DNA of 64,000 nt from Diploscapter coronatus (GCA_964036155.1 OZ038422.1:84901201-84965200), one strand, 5' to 3'. Counted from the stretch's first letter, positions 13,610 to 26,363 are shown. Notes: generated by a model from the sequence alone, not told the origin. Numbers and translations: made by a program.

Positions 13610-16340
13610 TTAGCATAGACCTACCTCATTTCTTTTGACCAACAGAAATGGGGAGAATAAATGTAATAAGACGCTAGCAATAGATCCACTAACTAACGCG
13701 GTTAATACGCAGGCCAATAGTAGCTTAAGAATCAAAGTTTTCAAAATTACAGAATTAAAAATTTACGATTTCCGCCTCATCTCTATATTGAGTCATAGAT
13801 TTACTCGCTAAAATAGTCGCGGGTGCAATGATCATCTAAATTTTAAAATATTTAATTAAACAGAATATATATCAAATAAAGAAAGACTAATAATATAACG
13901 ATATAAAATTTTAAAATTATAAACACCTGCAAGGTCCCTTTCGGCATGAATGAAAACGCGACGACGATTTGTTGTTTGAAGTCCAAACTTGTACAACCAG
14001 CGAAAATTATTGAAGCCAGAAGACGTAAAAATAGCCCGAGGCAAATTAGCGCGAAACAGATACCGACTAGGGATGAAGTAACCTGAATTTTTAGGTAACT
14101 TGACAATGATCTCTTGTATTCCACACCTACGCTCAGTTTTTTTTCTTTTCCCCTACTCTCCCCTCAAAAAGTGGGTGTAGAGTACAAAAGGCCGTTGAGA
14201 ATATATTACGAATATTTTTATTATGTTAAAAAATAAATTGAAATTTTAGGCAAATTTATGAATAATTTCTTTTATGAGTTAAAAACAGTTGGGATTTTTG
14301 GTAAGTTTTTAAAATATTGTAAATTTGTTTTGAGTGGAAAAATTTATTGAACTTTTAGGTAAGTTCAAAATATTTTAATATGTTTAAGACCAACTGAATT
14401 TTAAGTAAGTTACCATAAGTAAGGGGGATTTTACCTTATGAAAATCCAACTGATATCCCGCTACTGCAAATAACAATGGCAGACTAATTTTATCCCAGAT
14501 ATACCCAAATCCAGAGCATAGATTGTGAATCTTAAATTCTTGGTAAGTTGGAAAATTTCCCGTAAAAATCGACATTTTTCCTATTTTCCAGTCTCCAATT
14601 TAAGGTTGACGTTAAAGATAGAAGAATAGCGGAAAATATTCCACCACATCTTAAACCAATGACTTGGGAGCCTAAAGAATTGAAATTTAGGAAGAACTTC
14701 AGACTGACTTGCCTATGATGTAAACTGTCGCAGATAGTACTAGCAATAGGCCCCTGGTGAATTGGTAATACTGAGTGTGGGATTTCGGGAAAGATGTTAA
14801 AAAGGCTCCTAAGACAATAATTTAATGAATTTATAAATAGTCCTAAACTTCCCTACCAGATAAAAATCCCACCACTATGCCCAAAGCGATTTCGCCTATG
14901 GTAAGTCCGATAGAGGATAAAACGCTATCTTAAAATATAGGTGTTTAAAATGTAGGTAAGTTGAAAATTTTAGGACCTTTAATGAACACGATTTCAGTGG
15001 CTATAGAAATCGCCGCTATTAGGAAAATTCCCTCGATGCATACCGCACTTTCAATGGTCGTGGGTATGCTCTGAAAAAGGCATCTAGAAATTGGCATATT
15101 TCAAATAAACCACCTTGTTTATTTCCAACTTCCTATGCCTGATTTTTGAGATAACCCTTGAAATTATCGAAAATGAAGCGGCAGAAAGGGTGAGTCTGAA
15201 GAAATGTTTTTCAGCACCATCAGCCCCCAGATTTTTGAACTCACCCAAAAAGAATCCCCATTTGAGGGCTGAATTTCCATACTAAGATCGATATCGCAGC
15301 TATGCTTATGCACTCCACCAATGTTGGTATCAAAGCCAGCGAAAATGGTAGGGCCTAAAGTCTGGGTAAGTCGGGGGAAGTGGAACGCTGAATTGTCACC
15401 GGATTGAAGCCTATAGCCGGCAGGTCTAAGTGTGCACAGAGACGGACGATTAAAATCGCTAGAGCAGATTCAGTAACGACAAACATCCAATATTCGGAGA
15501 TATTAATTAACCCCTGCATGAAATAGACGTTCCGGAAGCAAAATCCGATTAACAAAGCTGCTGAAAATCGAAAAATTAAACAAAAATTGCATTTGTATTA
15601 TACTTATTGTCGATGACCGATTACTTGAGACAATATAAAAGCGATGAAATTGTGATGCATGGAAATTAGCGCGTTTTTTTTTGCAAACGAATAGACACCA
15701 TTTCATTGATCCTCAAGAAATGACTTTGACGACTATTTGTGCATACGCAATGCACGCCTTTCACATTCGTATCTGTGCATCGTTTATTTTGTCCCAAGTT
15801 ATCGGCCATTGATAATACCTGACTCGGGGGGCACAAACCCAAAATTGAATATGAAGCCGAAGAAATGGGAGCAGATTAATAAAACGAATAACGAAGCTAC
15901 ACATAACGGTACATTAGATTGAACTGGCGAGGTGGTAAGCGGATGGGCTGAAAAAGTTTCAAAAATTCGTATTTTTAAAACCTTGTTTTTTTTGGGTTTA
16001 CCGGCAATTTGGGAACCGCGAGATCACGAGACACGAGACATTGAGAAATAGTGTGGGAAAAGAAAGCCTATCATCCCCCGTACCCTACCCTAACCCTATA
16101 CTATTTCGCCTATGTCTTCGTGTCTCGTGATCTCACGGTTTCCAAATAGTCGAGTTTACCTATGTGTAATCCAAATAAAGAGCATATCAGCCAATAAAAT
16201 GATATTAAAATTGCCACTGAGGTTAGGAATTGGTTAACCTAAAATTTATGTGGGTCCGATGTTAAATTTCGTTTTTTTCAACTTACCTTCGCATTGGCTA
16301 TGACATTTCTAGTGAAATTCACTATGGGATGGCGGGAGAC
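13610..16340 (-). CDS. SLC9B/NHA-type cation-proton antiporter homologue
   Basis: Multi-pass membrane protein resembling the CPA2-type sodium/proton antiporters NHA1/NHA2. Readable exons from N to C side: 16337-16300 (VVSRHPIVNFTRNVIANAK), about 16220-16155 (a membrane segment), about 15510-15356 (MFVVTESALAILIVRLC), about 15350-15250 (LALIPTLVECISIAAISI), 15072-14977 (IPTTIESAVCIEGIF), about 14930-14870 (TIGEIALGIVVGFL), 14538-14435 (WDKISLPLLFAVAGYQLDF), 14082-13927 (QIVVAFSFMPKGTLQ), 13835-13767 and 13723-13610. Their order matches the family. The paired aspartates that NHA proteins usually carry after the IPT motif are replaced by Glu-Gly. Boundaries between 14560 and 14970, and the start codon, are unresolved. 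Two inverted-repeat elements lie in its introns. Confidence 0.75.
14108..14194. repeat. family B hairpin, copy 2
   Basis: CTCTTGTATTCCACACCTAC pairs with GTGGGTGTAGAGTACAAAAG. It lies in an intron of the antiporter gene. Confidence 0.8.
15606..15817. repeat. family A inverted-repeat element, copy 2
   Basis: About 212 bp in an antiporter intron. Ends read GACCGATTACTTGAGAC and GTCCCAAGTTATCGGCC. Shares ATTGTGATGCATGGAAATT and CCATTTCATTGATCC with copy 3 almost base for base. Confidence 0.85.
16006..16148. repeat. hairpin element with long arms
   Basis: GAACCGCGAGATCACGAGAC pairs with GTCTCGTGATCTCACGGTTT across ~140 bp, in an antiporter intron. Only one copy was noticed. Confidence 0.85.
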
Positions 16341-16903
16341 CACTAGCTAAAATGTTTTAGAATCAAGAAAATTAATTTTTTTTGTTGTAAAAACTAGCCT
16401 GATGCTCTAGCACTGAATCGGGCATGATTGTTCAAATTTCAAGGTAATAAGTTGGCGAAAATTCAATCGATGATTAAAAATTCCTGCACATTTCAGACTA
16501 GTGATCTCTCAAAATTGGTAAGTCAGTCTGACAAATCAATCCTAGGTTAGTGTGCGTCAACGCATATGAAAATCTACGAATAATCTGGCACTTTAACTAA
16601 AAACTAGTCGTGTGATGTACGCAACGATATTATCAAATCATGAATGGATGATAAAGTGTGGGAAGATAAGTATGAAAATTTTTTCGATCTATATTTAGAG
16701 GCAATTGTGTAAAAGTTCATAGGTAAAGGGTGAGAAATAAAACTTTGAAAATTCATATAATTAGCCAATACATATCATAGAAAACATAAAGAAAGAGGGA
16801 GAGAGAGATACGATATAAATATTGTAAGTTTGAATATTGTGAAAAATGAGGGGGTAGAGCTGCAAAATTTTCATTTCCATAGTTCCCGCCCCCTTTTCCT
16901 AAA
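16341..16903. other. AT-rich interval upstream of the antiporter
   Basis: Likely holds the 5' exons and promoter of the SLC9B-like gene, but no further exon is clear. A minus-strand open stretch at 16753-17013 lacks family resemblance. Confidence 0.3.
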
Positions 16904-17228
16904 ATGAGGAAAATCGATGACAAAATGGAGACAGAAATGAGCGATTTGCATGAATTAGTTATCGGTGATGATGCAATTGAGCGCTGACACGCAATCCCTT
17001 TACTGCATAACAATTTAACGACAACTTTTAGAGCGAGGAAAACGATTTAGGGACAAAATTCGACGTCGTATTACCTCTCAAAAGCTTTATTCTCGTCTTA
17101 CATATTGCATTTTAGATTCGTCGTCAGATCAGTATGAGTTTGATAGAGCTGCATTTGGTGGAGGTCTGAAATGCAATTTTTGGATCGACATGATGAAAAT
17201 TCGAGAAAATAGCATTTTTCAAGAATAA
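16904..17228 (+). CDS. possible small two-exon gene
   Basis: I do not recognise this protein. An ATG at 16904 opens MRKIDDKMETEMSDLHELVI. A GT-AG intron 16965-17031 joins it in frame to an exon 17032-17228 that is open for 65 codons and ends in TAA. The joined product is about 86 residues, basic in the middle (RGKRFRDKIRRR) and with two cysteines near the end. Support is only the clean splice and the open frame; there is no homology that I can name. It may be a chance reading frame. Confidence 0.3.
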
Positions 17229-17346
17229 TATTCAGGGTGAAAAATTGTCGAATCGAGGTTTTCCAAATTCAACTTGTAGAGTGAAACAACTTCAGAAACT
17301 TCGAAAACACTGAAAAATGTTCCAGAATCAACTTGCCTATGTTGGG

Positions 17347-19022
17347 TTAGTTGAATTGGCGCTGGATGTCAGTGGGAGGTTCGGCGTTTTTCCAGAGGAC
17401 GACGCCGTCCAGAGACACCTCTTCGGGCACGAAATCCAGTGGCCCGTCCTCATAGCTCTGAAATTTTTCGAAATTTAATCAAATTTGTTCCAATATTTCA
17501 GGATTTTTACAAACGATTTCCAAATTTTCTAGAACTATTTGAATTTTCCGACCTCCAGAGTGATCTTGTGATCCGTCGCCCAGGGACGTCCGTTGATCGA
17601 CGCTTTGAAGTGTAGCACGTGGTCCTGGGTGCGGCCTAGGAACTTTCCAATGACGGTATTGTTTTTTAAAAGATGTTATTTTTATTATAATAGCAACATT
17701 TAATAACGCCATTGGCGTTATGTACTTACGCTCTCCAATCGAACTATCCGCGCTGCCGTAGGTGAGTTTGCGGCGCACGGGGTCGAACGCTTCGATCGAA
17801 GCGATGGCCTGGAAGTTCGGATAGTTGCGACGCCTCTCGTAGGGACGCCGCTGGAGGGACTGGCGTCGCGAAGCCGAAAGCGAGGCGTCGGTCGAAGGGT
17901 CTGGAAAACAAACAAAATTGAATTAGGTCTGAAAAAATTTAGATCGGGTTTGGAAAGTCTTTTGGGTCGGTTCTAGAAGAAAACTATAGATCAGCTTTCC
18001 CCTCGAAATTCCCACAAACACTCCTAAATTGTTATGATTCAGTTTAGAGCGTCTCTTAAAATAGAAATTTTCAATTCTTGCCAACGTACCATCACGCCAG
18101 ACGGACCAGTGCGGAACGGAGTCCAACGCATCCTGCATGCCGTACTTTCGGCGGATCTGATCCGCGCTAAAAATTAAATGGGTATGAAATCCCTTTTAAT
18201 CGGCACCTGATCGTTCCCTGCAAACTTCCGTCGGCCGACACCTTTCTCAGCTGGCTCATCGAGGGCATCGAGGGGAACGACACATCGTAGCTGCCATTCG
18301 GCTGAAGATTAGCGTTAAAAAGGCACTATTTTATAACGTATTTTCATGATGCTATTTTAAGATGGTGTCTTTTCTAATGTTAACCATAGATGACGTCATT
18401 TTATAAGGATATTATTTTCAGATGACATCCTCCTACCGTGCGCTTCATGGAGTAGACATCAGGAGAGAGGGCAGCGTGCGAGCTGCGGGACGACGAGCGA
18501 GAGCGACTAAAAGGCATCATTTTTAAAAATGAAAATCAGCTTATGACGTCGTGGCGTGATAAAGAAATAACGCCATGGCGTTAGATGACGCCTTTTTACC
18601 TGCGACTGTGACCTCTCGGCAACTTTCTCGAGCGTCTGGAGCTTATGGAGCTTCCCGAGACGGCCGATTGGGTCTGGAAAATTCGAAAGTTTAGGTAGGT
18701 TCTGGAAAAAATCGTCTTGTTCTGGAATTTTCTCGATCTTCACCGATCTCGTGCTGACCGTACTCCCTTTCGAAGAACGGGAACTGCGGCGCGAACGGCG
18801 ACTTGCGGAACTCGATGCGGAACGAGTTCTGGAGCTAGAACGGGAGTGAGAAGAGCGGGTGCGCGAGCGACTGCTGAAAAAAATTGGATGATTTTGCAGA
18901 ACATGTGGAACCGGTAAGATTTGCATGCGAAGTATAGTGGATTTTTCAGTTTTTGAAAAATTTCTGTGTGGATCCATGTAGATCAACGATTTTTTCTCGC
19001 CATACCGGCTTCTGCTGCTCAT
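17347..19022 (-). CDS. RS-rich protein of unknown function
   Basis: Nine exons on the minus strand: 19022-19006, 18873-18744, 18673-18600, 18506-18437, 18301-18207, 18166-18090, 17900-17730, 17635-17553, 17457-17347; total 828 bases, 275 aa. The first ~95 residues are almost pure Arg/Ser dipeptides (for example SRSRTRSSHSRSSSRTRSAS), which in other proteins mark SR-kinase targets and nuclear splicing factors. The C-terminal ~180 residues look folded, with QDHVLHFKASINGRPWATDH and DGPLDFVPEEVSLDGVVLWK, but I do not recognise the domain and see no RRM. It is head-to-head with the CHK gene at 19661. Its last three-exon region was copied into the inverted-repeat element at 46 kb, where it is broken. 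Confidence 0.75.
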
Positions 19023-19660
19023 TTTCTGATCGTCGTCAGTTTTGTGCGGAACTTCGAAAAGTGAACTGTTTAATGGCGGCGTGAAGTGGGTAATCAAGGT
19101 CAGTTTTTTTTGAAAATTTATTTTAAAAACGCATCCAAATTTTGTATCGGAATTTTCTGGACTTATAATCTTTAGAATGTATGCTGATTTTGCATCATAA
19201 TTTTAGGACTTGTATTTTCCTACCGGAAAAAAGCCGAGGCATTCAAAATTCTCTGATTTATTTTGTAGCAGAAATCATAAATTTCGGGTTTATAGTGAAA
19301 AATTGCACCACAGCTAGATAAAGGTTTATCATTAATCTAGCCCTGTTTTTTGGCCCTTTGCATAGTTTGTGTTCTGGCTATGACTAGAAAAAATCCCTAT
19401 GCTAACGGTTAAGGATAGGCGATTTTGCCTGATTTAGGTACGGCGTGGAGCATTTAATTCGACTTTGTTGGGTAGAATTTTCCCTTATCAGTTGATCATT
19501 AGTTGTAAAGTCTCAGAATATATGAATATAAGCTTCTTGGGAATGAATGATAAACTCGTGCACTTCCATTGTTTAAGTATAAATTGCACATGTCCATGTT
19601 TGGTCTATTCGAAAATTCTTTAAATTCTATATTTTTCGATTTTTCTGCTAATTTCAGAAA
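19023..19660. promoter_or_regulatory. shared divergent promoter region
   Basis: The 640 bp between the RS-rich gene (-) and the CHK gene (+) must contain both 5' regions. The sequence from 19100 on is repeated at 46555-47080 with about 90 percent identity by eye. A TTTCAG sits 3 bases before the CHK start, consistent with an outron and trans-splicing. Confidence 0.55.
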
Positions 19661-21711
19661 ATGTCAAAGCTCCTTTCCACCCCCGGAGACGGCATTCTGA
19701 AAACCCATATTTCCTGGGAAGAAATCGAACAAGACGCTCAAAATGCATTGAAAACCAAGGCCACATTTGGCCCGAACAAAACCGTTCGGAATCTGAGTTT
19801 GGGCAGAGGATTTACCTCTCGAATGGCACTGATAGAGCCGGATTGGCAGAATGGGGAAGATCGATTACCGAAGGCTTTAATTGCCAAGGTATTTTAGTAT
19901 ACTTAAAATTTAAGGGATTTCAACCGATTTCTCCAAACTCGATTCGCAAAAATAATAGTGTGCCATATTGAGAGTGTAAAAGAGCATGTTTTCTTTGCTT
20001 CTCTTGAAAAGATATACTACTTTTTTTGCGGGTCCTAGTTTTGAGAAATCTGAATTTCATATATCCGCTTATTTCAGATCCCATCGGTGATGAATTTTCT
20101 GGAATTCAACGAATTAATGGCCCAGAAAGGCAGAGACTGGAATATCGACGATCGAATGCTCGAAATGTGGCAAGGTATTTGCACTCGAGTGCATAATACC
20201 GAATGTCTGGTCTATGAAATCATCCAGAAGTATGCGAACGGGAAAATTAAGATTCCTCTCGTAAGCAGCATTCAATATTATATATGTGGAGATCAGCCTT
20301 TAAACAGGCTAAAATATCAAATCTTACTTATATATTTTAAATTTCAGATTATGGCGACGAAAAAATTCGACGAACACAATACCCATAAGGGCAATTTGAT
20401 GATGGAATACGTTGAATCGTGCGAACTACAAGTCTATGATAACATAACTTTCGAAGATATGAAAGAGGTAAATTTAAATTTAAAAAAAAATAGTGCATTC
20501 AAATTCAGCCCCTCAGAATGATAGCCGCTTTTCAAGTTATTGGCACTAAATTAGATGAAGAAACGAAAGAGAAGCTCCCAATTAACTTGTATTCGAATTT
20601 GTTCAGTGAAATGTTCACTGATGAAGTATAATTTTAATTAAATTAAAATTTTAAAATATGCTTCAGAAAAGAAAACAATTCCTCGACCAGTTCCGAAAAT
20701 TCGACAGTGGGTCTATTCCTAAGGAGACTTTGGATAAATTCTCCTATGTCTTCGAAAAAGAAATGGATGAGGAAGGAGTCAAAAGAATTGATACTCTATC
20801 GGATATTCTCGGTATTTATTTAAATCTAAATATTACCACCTCAAAAATAAATATCTCTATGAGCGTGCTCTTTCTCCCCTATTTCAACTCTTGAAAAGAG
20901 GGAAAAAAAGAATAAGCTCCGCCCACGAACTTATGCAGCATTGCATAGACCCGTTAACTAAGGAAAATAATTTTTAAATTCAGGCATTAGTAAGGTCCTA
21001 TGCCACGGTGATATGTGGTCCACGAATTTACTCTGGAAGAAGGAAAATAATGGCCGTCATGAGCTAGCCGCCATAATTGATTGGCAGGTATTTAAGGGTA
21101 CTCGGAGAAAATATCGTCGTTAGAAATTTAGACTTCACACTTCGGGTGCCCCGCTGTGGACGTCTGTCGGTTTTTAATGGCATCTTTATCTGGGAAGGAT
21201 CGAAGAAAATATAAAGACGAAGTTCTGAAGACCTTATATAAATATCTCGAAGAAGAAATGGGTGGCGCTGAACCTCCCTATACCTTTGCGCAGGTATTGC
21301 AATATAAAAATAGACCACGCCCCCAAAATATCGATTTTTAGCTCGAAACGTGCTGCGATAATTTCATGGCTTTTGCGGGAATATTCATCGTTATCTCAAT
21401 TCAGTCGTTATTTGAGAGCAATAACAACTCAGAAAGGCCGGACAGAGAGGAGGTAATTACCTAAAAATGAATACTTACCTAAATAAATAACTACTTAGTA
21501 ATTAATACTTATATAAAAATTAGCGCTTACCTAAAAGTTGACTTACATAGAATTAATGTTTATCTAAAATATAAGTTTATATAAGAATTAGCATTGACCT
21601 AAATTATAACTTAAATGTTAGGTATTGGAAAGAATCCGTGAAAAGACTTTGGCTATGGTGGAAGACGTTATCGAATACTACCAGAAATGCCACCCTGACG
21701 AAAAATTCTAG
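19661..21711 (+). CDS. CHK kinase-like (DUF1679) protein, copy 1
   Basis: Member of the nematode-expanded CHK kinase-like family, which shares the aminoglycoside/choline kinase fold; substrates are mostly unknown. Nine exons: 19661-19888, 20078-20260, 20348-20467, 20509-20625, 20667-20811, 20984-21087, 21132-21293, 21342-21452, 21622-21711; 1260 bases, 419 aa, normal for the family. The N-terminus STPGDGILKTHISWEEIEQD and RMALIEPDWQ are typical. The catalytic loop reads CHGDMWSTNLLW (HGDxWxxN), and the metal-binding DFG-like position is IIDWQ. The start follows TTTCAG by three bases. The last intron is a run of short TTACCTAAA-like repeats. It is probably the source of the copy at 47081, because here it sits beside a complete RS-rich gene. 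Confidence 0.9.
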
Positions 21712-21898
21712 ACCTTCTTTTGTAACTTTTTATTTTAATTGAATAATAAATTTACACATATTTCATACAGTTGAATCAAATCATGATAGTACCCATTATA
21801 ACTGAGATTTTCAAATAAAAAATATCATAAATATAAATCACAAACGGCTTAAATCATGGAAATACTTAAATTGGGAAAAGCTCATTTTGATGCTTAAA

Positions 21899-24800
21899 TC
21901 ATTGGAACCCTGAAGATCTAGCGGCCTTCCTTTCTTGGAATCTTCGTTCATGCTCTTCCTGTCGAGCTCGATGTTTTTCGGAGCGATGCTTAAATTGTTA
22001 AATTCAAATATTGTAAACCACAAATATTCACTACTAAATATACATATAAATCTTAAACACTAATGTATATCTTAGTTCTAAATTGAAATATATTACCTGA
22101 GACCTAAATAATAAAGATATATATCTAAATTCTAGATATCATAACTTGAAGTTTAAAATATACCTGATTTAAGGTTGAATCTAGATCATCATCCCATCCG
22201 GCACCACTATCATCTAGCTCTCCCAATTGGTTTGCGGGCTAAAATATCAAATTAAATTCCCATCTTAAATTTATGAGTATATGGTTTATTTGTTGTTGCG
22301 ATTTTGTTTACTCAGATTAAGATGTTTCATTGCGCTTTTTTGCATTGTAAAGTTGAAGGTCAAATCTTTAGTTCTCTGAAACCATTCAGACAAGATATAT
22401 ATTTGCTTAAGTCACTTGCCACGAGAGATCTATTAACAATTCACTCGAAACCTTCGTTGAATGCCAAAACTCTACTCATTTCCCACTTTTTGTAAATACC
22501 AATCGACTGTTTTCTCTGCCCTATCTAATTCGAATTACTTTTAACTGTATAGTAGGAGCGCGCATATTTGGTTAATTATCACCATAATATCATGTTTAAG
22601 TAGTAAGTAGTGCGGAAAAATTCAGTACGCTTACAAAAGTAAGCATGCCTGCAAATTTTGCCGTCTAATATGTCTAAATTAGATGTTTTTGCCATATTTG
22701 GTCAGAGTTTAACTGAATCTTAAATCATTCGAGAGGTTTCTGAACGTCTACGAAAACCACTAGATTTACTTTCTTGATCATTTAAAAATTATGAGTCACA
22801 TGATTAAGAATATTGTCGAAAAACAGGGCTGAATATTTCAATTTATTTTACCATTCTATGATGAAGCATAGGGTATTAAAACAGGATTGAATATATCTTG
22901 GAATATGCGGTTTAGATAGTGGGGAAATGTTTTCACTATTTCTTATTCAATAGCTTGCCTATCTATCTATTTGCTTCACGCCTTCAGAATCATCCAGAAA
23001 CTTTCGCTTTCTATACTCCGTCATGTTTTCCCATCTTTACTTTTTCTATCAATCTTAGCTTATCTGACTTTCCATCTAGAGAATGTTATGTGATTCAGTA
23101 AAACTTTGGTATTTTCGCTTTTTTTCAAATGTACCAAAAAATCAAATATTTTTCAAATCTCCAAATTTTTTGGCATTCATGATTTAATCTGACACTTGTC
23201 AGATGCCACTTGCTATTCTGATCACTTCTTATCAGTCAAAAACTGAATGCTGTCTGATTACATCACATCAATAAATCTCTCCCCTCATAAAACAAACATG
23301 TCCCTATATGGGATGCCTTGCCTTATCTTATCTCTTTCTCTGAGATCTCTCAAATCGCATTATCTCTGTCTTCTAAATCCGATAAGTCATTCCCTTATGT
23401 CAATAAGCAAAAAACTGTCATCATTTTGACCGGTTCAGGGTTTGGAATCTTCCAATTTGACCTCAAACCGCTTTCCTTAGTAAGCCCTCAAAAATATCTG
23501 CGAAGATAAGATTGATCTTCATGGCCTTAACGAATAATTTTACTTATTTTATGAGTTTCGCAAATTTTCACGATATAAAAGGTGATCTTCATGGTTTTAG
23601 CGAAATATTTAGCATATCACGCCATTCCTTCGAATTTACTTTAAAAAAGCGATGATCTCTATCAAAATTCTTTTAATTTTAGGCAGCATGTGGCTCCAAT
23701 TCTTAATTTTCCTATCAATGATCCAAGTCATTTACTCTGCGGTTCAATGCTACATCGGGCAGAAATTATTTAGGTTAGTCTTTAAGAACGTTCTCGATTA
23801 TAGTCGTCAATTTGAAGCTTCGAGTCGAACAACGCTGTATGCGCTAAGTTTATCCCGTATTCTTGCGCGGTGGATTGTGAGTGGAAAAATTCGTGCAACG
23901 ATCACGTTTCATACACCGCATATCGGTAAGTACCTCCGGAAATTCTCATGTATTTTCAACTTTTCAAAAATTTTAGGGGTCGAAGAACCTTTGTGTCGGG
24001 ACTTTTACTCAACGCCAAGTCCGCAATGGTGCTTTGTTGCGCTTCTCTGTCGACCAGGATAGAAATGGGTAGGTCTTTTTCATAGAGAAAAAGCTGATCA
24101 TCTACATTAAAAACAGTTAAATTTTCGTCATAATTTGCTCTGGCATGATAGACTTTAAATACATTTAGAAATATATCTTCGTTGAAAATCGTGGATCAGC
24201 TAACTTTCTTAGGATTTGAATAGAGAAACTCAAGCCGATATTCTCACTCATTTCCTTGTATATTAGGATTTCATATATCCCGAGTTTAGACGGTCTTGGT
24301 CGAGAAAAGTGTGAATGGAGGGAGCCTGAATCTATTGCCGTCGTAGGGCCCTCAGTCCGAACCAACCCCGTTTTGGCCGCAAATCATTACATCAGGAATA
24401 TTTTGATGAACAGGTGCTTAATTAGAAATTTGTTTAGTCTTCGCTAAGGCTAATTTTGGATTAAAATGAGCTTAATTAAATTTTCGAACCCAAAATTAAA
24501 TTTTTTGTTAGTTTTAGTAAAATTATGAGCTTGATTACAGAGATGGAGATTCAAGGGTCGACGTTTCCTTGGAAGTTTGCCAATACACCGTGGAAAGGGA
24601 TCATTGCGATGCTGACGTAAGAAAATTGCATAACGCCTTCGAAATTATGACAAAAAGAGCATCGTAGCGTTAAAAATGTCGAAAATTCAAAATCAAAACT
24701 ACTAGTCTTTACGTATTTTTCTTATCTAATTCGATCGAAAAAAGCGAAGTATTTTCATGTTAACATGAAATTTCTCCAATTTTTGAATCAAACCATGTCA

Positions 24801-26363
24801 CAAGTATTTGACCTTGATGATAGTTGTACTCGTGAAAAAATCGCAGGTTTTATCGCTTGCCATTGCAGATCTAAAAGGTCAAAAATCAAAATGTTTTTCT
24901 TATAAAAATTTGATACATTTTGGTAAAAGTTCAATTTTCATAGGAAAGTTATTAAAAAAATCTATGTAGTTTTCTATTTAAAAAAAAAAGTTTAAAAATT
25001 AGCGTAAAACATCATTTCTCCGTGTTTTTCAGAGAATGGATGAGGCTTCAAAAAGACGGTTCAATTTGGTGAACGCGAAATTGGAGCGAGAAAAACTGAG
25101 AACCAGCAAAAACTCCAAGGTTTCTGGAAACGTGACAATTTCCCCGAAAAAGACAGAAATCATCGAACTAAAACCCGACGACGAATTACTCAAGAAAACC
25201 GCAGTCAAAAAATCCTAATTTTTCCAGATTTTCAATCGACGAAATTTACTCAGAGAGCGATCTCGTAAACGCCTCACAAACTAAACGATCTTAAATATGC
25301 TTATATGATAACTTTCAAACAATATATCACTTAACCTCAGTACGGTCTTTACTTAAAAACATAATATTTGAAGGTATTGATATTTTAATTGAGCTGCATC
25401 ATGATATATGCATTAATAATAAGTACAAGTATTTTTATTGTGAATATTACTTTGCTTAGTAATAAATTTAAATAAATACGTACCGATGTTGGAATAGCTC
25501 CTTCGTCTTCGAAACCAAACATGTTTCTTCTTTCAGTTGGGCTTCTTATGTTTGATTTGGGCAAGAGTATGGCCTAAAGTTTAAATAATAATTAATAGTT
25601 CAAAGAAATATGTTTAATTACAAATAAAACTATTTAATATCCTACTTTCTTGGCCTTCTTAATCTGAGGTGCCATGTCACCGAAGAAATCCGGTTCTTCA
25701 GTCGATGACCTCGAAGTCTGTAATTTATAAATTTATCTAAACTCTTAAGTTACCATTCAAATATGAATATCCCTAATTTTAATAACTAGAGCATATATTC
25801 TAATGTTAATTATAGTTTTAAATAGTTTATATCTGAATTTATATTCAAAATATATTAATGAGTTAGTATTAATTTAGAATATGCATGCCTGTGCATTTGA
25901 CTGGGTCATCTGATTTCTCCACTGCTCAATTTTATCCTCTACTTCAGCTTTTTCGTCCCAACCAGATGACCAGGGATCGTTATTTCCCGAAGTAGTTCCG
26001 GAAGCGGCACCGTAATATGCCGTACCAGAAGTCGAATAGTTAGGAATGTTAGGCGGAGTGGGAGAACGGTGCACGGCTACTTAAATTATAACATTATTTT
26101 ATTTAAGAGTAAATATAATTTAAATATGAAGTCTAAGATTGATATAATTTATACGGTGCTTATGATTTAAATATAAAGACTTCTTATTTTGAAATGTATA
26201 CTTCAAAAATTTAGAGTTAATCGTTTTAAATTGATATACCTGAATATGGCAACTCGCCAATATGGTCCTTCTTCCTGAAACAACAGAAAGCCTGCTTAAT
26301 AACTCGAAATACTGTTAGAAATAGTCGCAATATCCGGCCGCATAATAAACTTAGCAATGACAT
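21899..26363 (-). CDS. EBAG9/RCAS1 homologue
   Basis: Six exons on the minus strand: 26363-26240, 26079-25889, 25717-25646, 25573-25484, 22238-22164, 21988-21899; 642 bases, 213 aa, the same length as human EBAG9. EBAG9 is a Golgi-associated adaptor that modulates secretory traffic. Shared landmarks are a hydrophobic, Cys-containing N-terminus (LRLFLTVFRV, then CCFRKK), a WSSGWDE acidic-aromatic motif, EEPDFFGDMAPQIKKAKK, the motif LGELDDSGAGWDDD, and a charged coiled-coil tail. The intron after 25889 starts with GC (GCATGC). Intron 4 (22239-25483) contains a whole gene on the opposite strand. The stop is 188 bp from the CHK stop, tail to tail. Confidence 0.85.
22239..23687. other. intron of the EBAG9 homologue, upstream part
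   Basis: AT-rich DNA lying inside EBAG9 intron 4 and upstream of the nested plus-strand gene. I see no coding exon. Two copies of a GATCTTCATGG motif at 23515 and 23583 belong to a short dispersed repeat. Confidence 0.5.
23688..25218 (+). CDS. secreted cysteine-rich protein nested in the EBAG9 intron
   Basis: Six exons: 23688-23773, 23818-23925, 23977-24068, 24290-24413, 24541-24616, 25033-25218; 672 bases, 223 aa. The start is five bases after TTTTAG, a likely trans-splice site. A signal peptide (MWLQFLIFLSMIQVIYSA) is followed by CYIGQ and a Cys-spaced region (VCAKFIPYSCAVDCEWKNSC), a CC pair, and later CQYTVERDHC. The beginning resembles the CY-start of nematode Ly6/ET-module secreted proteins, but the cysteine pattern does not complete that fold convincingly. 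The last ~60 residues are basic and lysine-rich without cysteines. No function can be assigned. The choice of acceptor at 23818 (TTGAAG) is forced by the reading frame. Confidence 0.65.

Noticed and set aside
17479..17915. Long minus-strand open frames crossing the 3' exons of the RS-rich gene
   Set aside because: They read through introns; the spliced model 17900-17730, 17635-17553, 17457-17347 fits phase and the duplicated copy.
24165..24447. Minus-strand open frame in the EBAG9 intron
   Set aside because: Antisense shadow of the nested secreted gene exon 24290-24413.
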